Origin: Dendrolimus kikuchii
Taxonomy: Eukaryota > Arthropoda > Insecta > Lepidoptera > Lasiocampidae
DNA: 64,000 nucleotides
Direction of reading: 5' to 3'
Assembly: GCA_019925095.2 (NCBI GenBank)
Contig: JAHHIN020000030.1
Coordinates: forward strand, 3,361,501 to 3,425,500
The position numbers and the translations under genes were made by a program. Positions 20,898 to 31,965 of the stretch are shown here, in pieces; within the stretch, counting starts at the first letter, position 1, and every line of letters begins with the position of its first letter. The notes under the pieces were generated by a model. It searched no databases. It worked only from the letters and a program-made list of their open reading frames with translations, and had not been told where the DNA came from.

Positions 20898-23800
20898 TCA
20901 TGTAGAATGATCTTTAACTGATGACGTAGGTGGCGGCGTCATCCGTTCGCGATTACTACTACTATTAAAAAATGTTTCTAGATCTGATATATAAAACGCG
21001 GGTTTAAGTCTGTCTATTGAGACTTGTACTTTTTTGTCATTTACTCTTATGGAATAAACCTTCGTAGTTCGTTTTAAAACGCGATACGGTCCGTCGTAAG
21101 TAGGTTGTAATGACTTACGCGACGCATCGTTACGAATAAAAACAAAGTCACAAGTTTGAAGTTCAGGATAGACAAAAACTGATTTGTGCGTACCGTGATG
21201 TTTCAACGTAGGCTTATAGCTATTTATTGTCTCACGTATTTTATTTACGCATACATTGTCACTTATCTTTTTATTAGTATTAAAAAAATCTGATGGCAAT
21301 CGCAACACTTTGCCATATGTTATTTCCGCGACACTAACACTGTTATCACTACGCACTGCTGTTCTGAGCCCTAACATAACCGTGGGGAGCTCATCGACCC
21401 ATGAGGTTGTGTTGGTGGAAAGACGCGGTGTGAGCGCCACCTTCAGCGACCTGTGTCAGCGCTCTACCATACCGTTAGCTTGAGGGTGGTAAGCAGTAGT
21501 GCGAATCTTAGTGATGCCCATTATCTTCATCAATTCATGGAAAAGCTGGCTTTCGAACTGGCGGCCTTGGTCGCTCGTCAGCTTGACGGGTGTACCAAAT
21601 CGTGTACTATCCAGCCTTCGTATACCAACTTAGCTATGATTTCGGCAGATATTTCTCTAGTCGGAAAGGCTTCCGGCCATCTAGTCTGTCTGTCGATCAT
21701 TGTAACACAGTATCGATATCCATCAGCTGTGGTTGGAAGTGGGCCCACGATGTCGATGTGTAAGTGTTCAAATCGGTCACATTCTGGAAATGAATCTATC
21801 TTAGATGCGACATGTCGATTCGCCTTAGTGCGTTGGCAACTTAAACATGCTTTAGCCCAGGTACCAACATCTTTATTTAGTCCTGGCCAAAAATACTTTT
21901 CGCTGACTAATCTGGTCGAGCGAATACTCGGATGACTTATATTGTGTAAGACCTGGAAAGCTGCATACCGAAATTCCTTGGGTAGGTATGGTCTTACGAT
22001 ATCGCGTGATACTAAGCAAAAAAAGGTTTACCACTAGTAGGTATAGCTATTTTCTTTAGAGTTACATTACTGTCCTAGCTAGTATTCTGTGTACAATATG
22101 CATCCTGCGATTGTGCTTCTGCTAACGCCTCGTAATCAAACGACGTGGGAAAAATATCGTCTCCACGCGTGACAGCGTGTCAGCAATGATGTTATCTTCG
22201 CCATTTACATGTTGTATGTCCGTAGTAAATTCTCCTATGAACATTAAGTATCTGGTACGTCTAGGATTTTCTTTTCCGGGGTTCACTTTGACAAAGGCAT
22301 AAGTCAAAGGTTTGTGATCGCAATATACAATTAGCTGTCGACCTTCGATCATGTCCCTAAAATGCCTGATGGCCATGTATTTAGCCAAAAGTTCTCGGTT
22401 GAATGTCGAATATTTCCGTTGCGTATCCGTTAATTTCCTAGAAAAATACCCTAGTGGCAGCCACGTATTGTCAACATGTTGTTGTAATACAGCTCCCACG
22501 CTTGTGTTCGAAGCGTCGGTAAAAAGTGCAATCGGCGCATTAAGCTTTGGAAACGATAGTGTGACGGCGTTCTGAAGTCCATTCTTGCATTCTGCGAATG
22601 CGTTATCGGCCTCCTGTGTCCATTGTACTGGTGTATTATCTTTATTTTTAGCGTTAATTAAATATTTATCGAGTATGGACTGGCATTTTACAGCGTTAGG
22701 AATATGTGATCTGTAAAAATTAATCATTACTAAGAAACGACCAAGTTGTTGTAATGTTTCCGATTTAGGACAGTTGACAATGGCTTCAATTTTTGTGTTA
22801 ATTGGTTTTAATCCCTGTTGCGAGACTTCAAAACCTAAAAATTGTAATTTTGGTTGTCCAAATACATCATACATTTCGACATGTTAATTGTTATTTCATA
22901 CTCGTTGAAGCTTTCAAAAACTTGACGTAGATGTTCTCTATATTCTTCTATATTATCGCTAAATATGATAACGTCATCAACGTAACTTGATAAAAATGTT
23001 AGTCCTTGTAGTACAGTGTGGTTCATGAATCTTTGGTATGTTTGCGCGGCATTACGTAATCCGAATGGCATACGTAGAAATTCAAATAACCCAAATGGTG
23101 TTATAATGGCTGTCTTTTCTATGTCATCTGGAAACACTGGTATAGAAAAATATGCCCTATTAACATCTAGTTTTGAGAATATTTTCTTGTCAGCCAGCAA
23201 ATATGTAAAATCGTGTAAAAGTGGTATAGGATAACGATCCGGTTTCGTTATAGAATTTAATTTACGATAATCGCCACAGGGTCTGATGTCCCCGTTCTTT
23301 TTGAGTACGACGTGCAGCGGGCTCGCCCAAGCTCCTTTAGATGGTCTACATATGCCAAGCTCTTGTATGATACGGAACTCATCTTTGACTTTAAGGTATC
23401 TTTCAGGTGGTAATCGCCTTGCTCGTGCGTACACGGGTGGTCCCTGTGTTTCTATGTGATGAAATGTTGTATGGTTAGCACCTTCTTTGAACGATATGGG
23501 CTTCGTCAAATCCGGATAATGTAATAATAAATCTTGAAACGGATGATTATCTTCTACCGTTTTTATGGTGGTGTTACCGTCACTAATTTCTAATGTGGCA
23601 ATAACATTTAAATTAGTTATTTTATCAATCAATTTTCTGGCACGCAAATCGACAACAATACCAAAATGGCTTAAAAAATCCGCTCCAATGATAGGTTGCT
23701 TTACAGCGGCAACTATAAAAGTCCATCGGAATTGTCTTCTTAAATTAAGGTTTAGGTTTAATGTTTTTATTCCATATGTCGGAATTTCTGTTCCATTTGC

Positions 23801-24732
23801 GGCATAAAGTTTGTAATTTGATGTGGTACATCCTTTTCCATACTGATTTGGTAATACGGAAACATTTGCACCTGTATCAATTAAATAAGATAGACCACTT
23901 TTGGAGTCGGTCACGCATAGGCGGTAACATTTAGATGTTGCACAGTCATCCGCCACAGACTGTACATTTTCTAGTTTTCCGAATTCTTTTTCCATGAACA
24001 TGGTTTTACGCATTTATTCGCTTTTTCTCGATATCTAAAATGGTAAAAACATAGCCAATTGGTATTATCCTTACGACGTGGAAGTGAAGGATCTCTTCTG
24101 TTCGGTGACTGGCTTCTATTTGCGCTACGCTGACGGAAAGAATATTTCGGATATCTCGATCTATTGCGTCTGAACTCGTTGCTTTTGTTAATTGCGGCAG
24201 TTAATTTCGCAATTTCACCCAAAATTTTGTTGGTGTCACTAGGTGTGGTCGGTGACATCTGTTGGACTTCGGCTATGATAAAAGAAGAAGAAGGAGAAGA
24301 ACCCATAGCTTCTAACATCTTGTCAGCCATAATTGCTAATTTTTCAAGGTCTTTGGTGTCGCTAACAGCTAATACTGCTCGTGTGGTTGGTGGAAGGTGA
24401 CCTTCCCACAGAACCTTTAATGTTTCGTCAGTTAGCTTATCCTTTGCCAAAGATTTCATTTTTCGTAGCAGTTGGGACGGTTTTTGTTCACCAAGATCCA
24501 TTTCTTTCATAAGTTTTTCAATTTGGCGGCTTTGGGAGTCTTGGTATGTATTAAGGAGTGCAGACTTAAGCGTTTCAAATTTCCCTGTGTCAGGCGGGTT
24601 CTCTATGATGTTCGAAATTTCCTCGATGGTATGTTTATTTAATTTCGATAAAACCATATCTAACCTCGCCTCGTCACTCAATTTTTGTGGCTTTAAAATT
24701 GCTTCGGGATTTAGAAGGCACGTTTTTGCCAC
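20898..24732 (-). pseudogene. CsRn1/Kabuki-like Ty3/gypsy gag-pol, decayed
   Basis: Minus-strand frames follow each other: gag (24732-23971) ends in a Cys/His motif of the FYHFRYREKANKC type, which is typical of the CsRn1 lineage. Then come protease and RT (24013-22835) with YLIDTGANVSVLP, PCGDYRKLN and SSYVDDVIIFS. Next are RT thumb and RNase H (22874-22122) with FTDASNTSVGA and YCDHKPLTY. The decayed integrase (about 22000-21440) shows all three DDE regions (HIDIVGP, TSDQGRQF, PQANGMVER) in shifting frames with stops. An integrase tail (21440-20898) has YDGPYRV and SIDRLKPA. At least four frame breaks are present. The gag N-terminus is missing and joined to an unrelated gag at about 24720-24735. 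Confidence 0.9.
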
Positions 24733-25549
24733 TACATTTATTGCATTTCGATCTTACGACACCCGGTTGGCCGCACCCATAACAATGTATCGAGGTAGGC
24801 CGGGTATTAGTACTTCCGCCGTCGAAAGTCGTGGTAACCGCTTGCGGTTTATTAGTTCTATTTAGTAGATTACGACAATTATCTACAACGTGACCATAAA
24901 ACTTACAAAACGAACAACGAACGCGCTTATCACGTTTCATATTTTCGTTCGAGTTAGAAGTGAGTTTCGCACCGGTAGTATTGCTCGGACCCGTAGTAAC
25001 GCCGCGCTCGGACGGTTTGTGTTCGAAAATGCGCGGTGCGCGCGTGTTAGACAAAGACGGCTCCCAACTCGTCGCCTTTGTCCACGCCGACACGCTCGGG
25101 CTCGCTGAGTACGTACATTCGGATATTGCGTCTTCGATAGTCTTCGCTTCGTATAGAAAACTATTCATATCACTGATATTGTCTCTAGGTAATCGTTTCC
25201 TAATGCGGCGGTGTAATAGTCCGTAGATCATGTCGATTTCCATGTACACCGGTACTGCATACGGCAGTTTGGTGATTAACGCACGCACTTTGCACATAAA
25301 CATATCGGCTCTCTCGGAGTCTTCTTGTTGTGTGGCGAAGATCTCGCGAAGAATCTTGTAAGCCGGCTGCGGCATCCAGTACATAGTACGCAGGTGTGCC
25401 ACGGCGTCCGTCCAGGTGGTAGCGCCGGCGCGCACACCGCGCCACCACAAGGCCGCGTCGCCCTCCAGCAGCATGGGTAGGCCGCGCAGCGCGTGCTCGT
25501 CACTCACCCGCGCGCACTCCTTGAAGACTTGTACCGCGTCGATGAACAT
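24674..25549 (-). pseudogene. Gag fragment of another gypsy family (zinc-knuckle capsid)
   Basis: From about 25549 downward the frame reads a retroviral-type capsid (FIDAVQVFKECARVSDEHAL and LLEGDAALWWRGV) and ends in knuckles CSFCKFYGHVVDNC and CYGCGQPGVVRSKCNKC. This capsid family is common in insect gypsy elements and related to domesticated Arc-like gags. The frame runs over into CsRn1 gag DNA and stops at 24674. On its other side it abuts an R1-like 3' UTR, so both ends are truncated. No domestication is evident. Confidence 0.8.
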
Positions 25550-28044
25550 AGTTACTGCACCGTGACGCCCCCACGCTCGGCAATATTGCGCCACCCCGGT
25601 GGCAGAGTGACCCACTTCATCAATCAGGGGGGGAAGTCTGCTGCTACCCCCGTAGCAACGGCCCTCTGTGACGGTAATTATGGGAGAAGGAGATTCGCGT
25701 AGCGGCGCCTTCGACCGCCGGTCCGCCTCTTGCGGATAGGGTCAGCGTACGCGTCCTCCTCCCTAGCTCTTTCTTTGACCTCCTTCTGCACCATGACGGA
25801 CTCGCAGAAGGAGGAAACCGCAAGCCAAGATTGCTGGCCCTGGAGCATCGCCTCGACCAAGCTACGCAGCGAGCTCACAGGGCCAACGACGTTTTCTAAG
25901 AGGGCCCTCTGGGGCCCCCAGGTGGCGCACTCCACGAGCGTGTGAAACGCCGTATCGCCAAAGCAGCTGTGCCCGGTGAGTATCTGCACCATCCTAAACG
26001 TCAGAGTCCCGCATTTCTGCGAGACCCAACGAGCTAGGTGGAGGCGGATCGCCTCCACCGTCGCAATCCCAGCTTCTGGGGACTCCAGGTCCCTCTGCCA
26101 AATTTGGATCAGAACCTCGGTCGCCTGGGCCCTGATTATCCGAGTTTCTGCAGGGCACAGCACCTCTCCTCTCGCCCAAGCATCCTACTGGAAGCGGTAC
26201 ACTGTTGCGAGCACCTCCGCCTGGAGATCCCAGGGCGGATCACCCGCCAACAATGTCGCCGCCGTCCACGACACAGTACAGTATCCTCGTATGGACCTCA
26301 CCGACAGGACCCTCTGAGTCCTCCTCAGCGGGGTCCTGTTTTTCCGGTGTAGTGTGGCTCCATACGGGGGCTCCGTACAGTGCCACTATACGGAGAATGT
26401 CGGCGTACAATTTCCTCAACTCCGCGCCCGGCCTTCTCACGTTTGGAAGAAGCCTGGCTAGGGCGGTAGCGGATTTGATCAACCTCGGGGTCAGCTGTGT
26501 GAAGTGGGCCCCGAAGTTCCACTTTCCTGCGATGAAAAGCCCCAGATATATTATCTGGGGCTCTTCACAGGTTCCGCCCCGGGCCGTAACGAGGGCGTCG
26601 TCTGCGAAGCAGAGCACCCCCATCCCGGGCAGGACTGGCTCGCAGAGGATCCAGTCGTAGCCAATATTCCACAGGGTCTGACCCAACACCGACCCTTGTG
26701 GAACGCCGCACGCGACGCGTCGCCTACCTATAACCTGGCCAGCTCGGCCGCCCTCCCAAAGGATGCACCGGTCCTGGAAGTAGTCCTCCAACAGCTACTT
26801 GAGGTACGGGGGTCTCCATGAGACAGGAGCCCCGCCCTGATCGTCTGGTGAGGGAGACTGTTGAAGGCATTTTTGATGTTAAGAGAAACCGTCAGGACGG
26901 ACTCCTTCATGTGATCCGCCTCTCTCGTGAGGCTCCGTTGTGCGTTCAGGGAGTCTAACGTCGAACGCCCTGCCTTGAATCTATATTGAGCCTCAGAGAG
27001 CCCAGGCCCATTCGAATCAAGGTGACGAACGAGGCGGCCGGCAAGAATCTTCTCGAAGACTTTGGCCGCCTCGTTGAGCAAGACGATAGGCCTGTAGGCG
27101 AACGGATCGTTGGGAGGGCGACCCTCTTTCGGAAGTAGGCATAGCTGGCCCTCTTTCCACTGCTTCGGGAATACGCCTCACCTGATGCAGGCATTGAAAA
27201 GTTCCCGAAGCTGGCCGCGTAGATGTTTAGCGGCCAGGAAGAGGGCTCGGCCCGGGACCCCATCAGGTCCGGGTGCGGTCTTCCGGCCTTGGAGGCGCTC
27301 CAGGGCCACGTCTATTTCCTCTTCGAAAACGAGGGGAGGCTCCGTCTCCGAAAGACTGAGATATGGAGGACTCATTACCGGGGGAGTGAAGGCTCCCAGG
27401 TCCGGAAAGAGTCCGTCAATAACGGAAATGAGGACCTCCTCCTCGAGGGACGCCGTAACCGGAGTTGTGCAAGCCCGCATCTTTTTACGAGCCACCCGGT
27501 ATGGACGCCCCCAGGAGTCCCCGTCAAGGCTTTTTAACATCTCTTCCCGTGCCCGGGTCTTCGACTGGATGATTTCCAGCCGAAGAGCCTTTTTGTCAGT
27601 CCGATACTCCCCAACAAAACTGTTTTCCTCCACACAGTCCGGAGGTGGTCGGCGCCGGCAGCGTCTGAGAGACCGGCGCGCTCTGAGGGCTGCCTCTCTC
27701 AGATCGCCGATCTTTGCGGTCCACCAGTAGACCGCCTCCCGCTGCGCGGACCGACGCGACCGAGGCATCACTGCATCGCATACCCTTACGAGGGCCTTGC
27801 GCATGCGCTCTGCCAGAACCTCCGGACCTCCGGTATTGACTGGATTGACCCAGCTCTGGACGATGGCCATCTTCTGGGTCAGCTCAGGATTGATCCGACC
27901 GAGGGACCAACGCGGAAACTGGCCGTGTCCGCGTGGGGGAACCGAAATGGCGCTCGGAAGAGGGAAGAGCTCAAATGTAATATAGAGATGTTCAGACAGA
28001 GTCTCCACCTCCTTCACGACTCTCCATACGTCCACCCTACGTGC
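25550..28044 (-). pseudogene. Decayed R1-like LINE copy: partial ORF2 and 3' UTR
   Basis: On the minus strand, frames at 28035-27178, 27081-26728, 26791-26240 and 26163-25678 match ORF2 at 31966-35118 from mid-endonuclease to the C-terminus. Motifs such as KTAPGPDGVPGRALF, CGVPQGSVLG and CFADDALVTARG are kept (DD present, TL changed to AL). A 3' UTR of about 130 bp follows (25550-25677), then cuts off into a gag fragment without poly(A). At least three frameshifts occur. The errantivirus-like LTR at 28045 abuts its 5' side, so this is the oldest layer of the stack. Confidence 0.9.
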
Positions 28045-28273
28045 TGTTATAAGGGAAATAAGTTTACCCTTTTTAAAAAAGAATATTTTTAATTAAACAT
28101 ATAACTATAATTATGAAAATTACTTGATTTTAGAAAAGCAACCGCTCACAACAGAAATTAACGACAGACTGACTCACTCGTATTGAAAACAGGGTATATG
28201 ATAAGTAAGGCTGCTGAGGTATCTCGGCAGTCTTGCAGGTAAGCATTAACCCTCGCAGTACATGGGTATAACA
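28045..28273 (-). repeat. 3' LTR of errantivirus-like element (229 bp)
   Basis: Plus-strand ends are TGTTATAAGGG and GGGTATAACA, so the LTR has 7-base inverted termini (TGTTATA/TATAACA). In the minus orientation a purine run (AAAGGGCGAGG) precedes it, as a polypurine tract should. It lies just beyond the env stop. The partner LTR is not identified in the window. Confidence 0.75.
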
Positions 28274-28319
28274 CCTCGCCCTTTAAGAAGAGACTTTGGG
28301 TATGTTCCAGTCTCTGTGA

Positions 28320-29197
28320 TTACACTTTTACTCTGGTCGGAGCCTTAGGGGTAACTATTTCTATGTCAGAATCCTTATCAGAAGAATCTTTTGAATCAGA
28401 AGTCTGCGGAGAAAATAATTCTAATTTAAATCTGGATGGTTGTGGTCGGTTGCCTCTAGGTTTACAAATTTTATAATATAAGACATAACTAAAATAACAA
28501 AACATACAAATGAAAAGTAAAAGCGTTAGGATAGAATAGTGTGTCCCATATCTTACAATGTGCGGGTTTTCCTTTATGGAATTTAGATCACTTAACATAT
28601 TTTCTAAAAGCATTTTGTTTTGCTTGTTAAAATCGTCCAAATCTACATCATGTAACTTGACAGGAGACACATTATCTATTTTATTTAGTTTGACATGGTC
28701 ACAACAAGTATCATCAATAAGGTTAAATTCTATAAAGCTATTGACAGGTGAAGTTATATTTAAAATATTAGAATTGTATAAGTGTTGTACTTTTACAATA
28801 ACCAACACAGTTTTTGGGGATATTAATGATACCTGTTCCAATGATTACAGTTTCGTACAATTTGGAATTGGAACAATCAATTGAAATTTTGGTTGATTCT
28901 GATTGTATATAAATCCATTTATTGTTAGAGATCGATTTCCAAATATCTATTTTCCCGAACACTGTTTTCGCTTCACACTGCTGTGGTTTTTCACTGATTT
29001 CCTTTGCCAGTAATTCACTCTTAGAGCACTGTTTTGCGTCAGCGGAATAGACCGTTTCTACATTACAAATGAAGTAACCCGGATTTACATTCTTGCAGTT
29101 TCTGAGGTCATTAAAGATGCAATACTGTGCCTTGTCTTTGGTCATTGCTATGTACTTATTAGTTGGGAGGATTAAGCTAAATGAGTTTGGTTGTTCA
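28320..29197 (-). pseudogene. Env (fusion-glycoprotein-like) C-terminal part, errantivirus-like element
   Basis: Reading from 29197 downward, the text matches the envelope of insect gypsy-type errantiviruses (same family as baculovirus F-like proteins): an extracellular part with spaced Cys, then near the C-terminus a hydrophobic membrane segment (about residues 105-128 of the frame starting 28841) and a short Ser/Asp-rich tail. A frameshift near 28790-28800 separates the two frames. The upstream part continues at 35512-35625, beyond R1-like copy 1. The env is therefore broken by a LINE insertion, a frameshift and loss of its N-terminal part, and it cannot encode a working protein. Confidence 0.85.
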
Positions 29198-29211
29198 GGG
29201 TTATGCGGAGT
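29198..29211. other. Target-site duplication of R1-like copy 1 (5' side)
   Basis: GGGTTATGCGGAGT here is repeated exactly at 35498-35511. The env frame continues from one copy to the other, which independently confirms the insertion. Confidence 0.95.
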
Positions 29212-29539
29212 CAGTGGCGCGGCCAATCTCGTAGTGAGCGGACGTGTCCACGCATCTTTGCGATCTAGGCGCTTCATGCGAATTACGATAGGAAAATTCC
29301 ATTGCTTTCGTTCGATCGTACTGGTTTATTTCCACGACTACTGACTTGGTTTGTTTTTTGGTTATTCGTTCGGTTCCTGCGTTGCATATTGACTCTGGCT
29401 TTCGTATATTGGTACTCTGGTTCTGTCTATACGAAATAAACTTGGCGCGTTTGTTGGTTTTTGGTTTTCCGTTTGTCTTGGATAGGCTATAGGTTTAGTT
29501 AGGCTCTAGGTGAGTCAGAGCTCAAATGGGGTTCCGCTG

Positions 29540-31963
29540 ATGGCGGACCCCGAGCACCGACCCCCTAGGGGAGCGAGTGCGGCCCGGAAACGGTCCCGCA
29601 TTCGCTCCCGCGGGCCTTATCCCGACGATCCCGGCGCCGACGAGTCGGCTAATAAAATATACATGGCGCGACGTAGCCGGAGCACTGTCGCGCTATATGG
29701 TCGAGGCGCGGCAAGAGCCGCTTCGCTAGGCGCCGTCACGAGGGCCCGATCGCGGAATGAATCCGCGGGGGATACCTCCGATGCGGCTTCGGATATAGGG
29801 GCGACGCCGGAGGCCACCCTGCAGGTGTCTGCACCCGCCGGGGCCAAAGGGGCCGCAATAATAAAGGCCGCCACGGATGGCGCACTTAAAAAGGCCGCCA
29901 CGGATGGCGCATTTAAAAAGGCCACCACGTCGACGGTCCGCCTGCAGAACGCTTCTGCGGCGACCGCCGATGTGGCTTTAGATAAAAGCGTCGCGACGGC
30001 GACCTATCTACAAGATGATTCTGTGGAGGTGACCACCGCCGCGGAAATGGATACGGACGTCCCGACTCCGTCTTTCCCTCTCACAGGGACGAGGACGGAG
30101 GAATTACTGGCCCGGGCGGATGCCCTTCGTGCTGAAGCGGATCGGCAATATAACGCTCGAAAAAAAAAGGACAATGCGGCCTCCGAGCCCATGTCAACAG
30201 ATCTGGGCGACCCGAGGGAGAGCGATTACGGTAGGATGGGGTCCGACGAGCTCCGCACTATAGCAAGCTCCCTCGTGGCCGACATCTATCACGTCGCCAA
30301 GACCTCGGGCAATTTAAAAGGGGGCTACATTCGTAAGCTCAAGGATGCTGCCGGGAAACTCGCCGACATTGTTGAAGACTTGTCGGCGAGGTCCCTAGAC
30401 ACAGAGAGCCGGAAGCTCAATTTAGAGAATATCCGGCTCAAGAGGGAAATTGACGCCCTGCGGGAGGAAAGACAAGCCTACCGCAGGGAGTTCCAAGAGA
30501 TGCGGGCTGCTGCAAAAGCTGACAACCGCGGTAAAGAGGGGGAGACGGTGGTAGTCCCTAGTCCCCCACTAGACCTTGATGAGCTCAAACGAGCCATCAT
30601 AGTGTCGGTGGGGGAAATGATCAACGCTCGGCTCGCTGGACTTGAAGACCGCCTCCTACCTCCCCCGGTTCTCCGCCCGCCCCTCGCGGCGGACAAAATG
30701 AAAAAGGCGGCCCCGCCGCCCGTTACAGTCCCAGTCCCACGGGTCTCCATTGCCGTCGTCAACGACGCGGTCCCCGTGGACGTAGTGCCGCCACCCACAG
30801 AGGTGATGGGTCCCCCTCCCCCACCTTCCCCCAAAAAAAAAAGAAAAAAGGCGAAAACGGTGACCGCTCAGACGGCGCCGCCAGTGCCCGGGTCCTCCGG
30901 GGACTCCGTTCATACGGAGTTCCCCCCGTTGAGGCCGAAGCCCGGGCCCCAGTCCCAGGCCACCCCCACATCCGCCGCACCTGCGCCCGCTCTCCTGCAG
31001 GAGAGTGAAGTCGCATGGTCGGTGGTTGCGGGCAGAAAGAAGGGCAAGGGGAAGGGGAAAGGGGCGTCATCCCTCCTCCCACCCCCCTCGCAAGCACCTG
31101 CCCCGCCCGCGCGGAAGCAACCACCGCAGCCACAGGTAAAAAAGAAGCCTGTGGTATTTACCGAGCCGAAGATGGCAGCAGTCATTATAAAACTGCTGCC
31201 GGAGGCAGAAAAGAGGGGTGTCACCTACCGCGACGTATTCCAAAAGGCCGCCGCGATAGTCGACATTGTTGCAATGGGCCTCAAGGAGGGCCTAAAGATA
31301 ACGCGGACCGTCCGCGACTCCCGGCTCATGGAGTTGCCACCTGGGCCGGAAGGTGTTCAAAAAGCAGATCGGTTGGCGGAGGCCCTCCGGAGGCCGCTCG
31401 AAGGACTAGCTGAAGTTATCCGGCCCGCGAAGAGGGGGGAAATCTACATTTCCGGGCTGGATGATTCCGTAACGCCCGAGTCGCTCAGAGTTGCCGTCGC
31501 CCGTGCTGGCAACTGCCAGCTAGACAGAATAGTCGCCAATCGCATTGGCTCAGGACCGGGGGGTATGGGCGCAGCATACGTGCTGTGCCCAATACCCGTA
31601 GCAAAGGTACTCGCCGAGCAGGGCCACCTTTTGGTGGGCTTTAGCTCGGCGAAGGTTAAAGCTATAGAGGCGCGGCCAATCCGCTGTTACCGATGCTACG
31701 GGCTGGGTCACAGCACACAGATGTGTCCCGAAACCTGCCCCGATAGGTCGGGCTTGTGTCTCCGTTGTGGGAAGGGCGGACACGCAATGCCCGATTGCAA
31801 AGCTTCAGACCCCCACTGCGCAGTCTGCGCGGCTGGAGGATGCCAAGCAACGCACCCGACGTTGGCGAGGGTCTGCCTCCCTCCCATCGTCAGGGGCAGG
31901 TTCGCCCCCCCGGTGAGGGCGACGACAGTCTCGACGAGAGGGGAGGCTATGTCAGTTAATTAA
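29540..31963 (+). CDS. R1-like ORF1 protein (Gag-like, zinc knuckles)
   Basis: The frame opens at a GTG at 29510, but the first in-frame ATG (MADPEHRPP) at 29540 gives 807 residues. The N-terminal half is Ala/Thr/Asp rich, including a near-duplicate KAATDGA..K repeat. A conserved block follows with TSGNLKGGYIRKLKDAAGKL (about 30310-30370) and a coiled-coil-like segment with LKREIDALREE (about 30440-30500). A Pro-rich basic centre leads to a segment with RVAVARAGNCQ, and then three Cys/His clusters: CYRCYGLGHSTQMC, CLRCGKGGHAMPDC and CAVC...H..LARVC. Such proteins package element RNA and target it. Stop TAA lies 2 bases before the ORF2 ATG. Confidence 0.93.
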   Translation: MADPEHRPPRGASAARKRSRIRSRGPYPDDPGADESANKIYMARRSRSTVALYGRGAARAASLGAVTRARSRNESAGDTSDAASDIGATPEATLQVSAPAGAKGAAIIKAATDGALKKAATDGAFKKATTSTVRLQNASAATADVALDKSVATATYLQDDSVEVTTAAEMDTDVPTPSFPLTGTRTEELLARADALRAEADRQYNARKKKDNAASEPMSTDLGDPRESDYGRMGSDELRTIASSLVADIYHVAKTSGNLKGGYIRKLKDAAGKLADIVEDLSARSLDTESRKLNLENIRLKREIDALREERQAYRREFQEMRAAAKADNRGKEGETVVVPSPPLDLDELKRAIIVSVGEMINARLAGLEDRLLPPPVLRPPLAADKMKKAAPPPVTVPVPRVSIAVVNDAVPVDVVPPPTEVMGPPPPPSPKKKRKKAKTVTAQTAPPVPGSSGDSVHTEFPPLRPKPGPQSQATPTSAAPAPALLQESEVAWSVVAGRKKGKGKGKGASSLLPPPSQAPAPPARKQPPQPQVKKKPVVFTEPKMAAVIIKLLPEAEKRGVTYRDVFQKAAAIVDIVAMGLKEGLKITRTVRDSRLMELPPGPEGVQKADRLAEALRRPLEGLAEVIRPAKRGEIYISGLDDSVTPESLRVAVARAGNCQLDRIVANRIGSGPGGMGAAYVLCPIPVAKVLAEQGHLLVGFSSAKVKAIEARPIRCYRCYGLGHSTQMCPETCPDRSGLCLRCGKGGHAMPDCKASDPHCAVCAAGGCQATHPTLARVCLPPIVRGRFAPPVRATTVSTRGEAMSVN

Positions 31964-31965
31964 CA

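Noticed and set aside
30830..30850. A-run inside R1-like ORF1 as a frameshift site
   Set aside because: The frame is open across it and no alternative product is evident.
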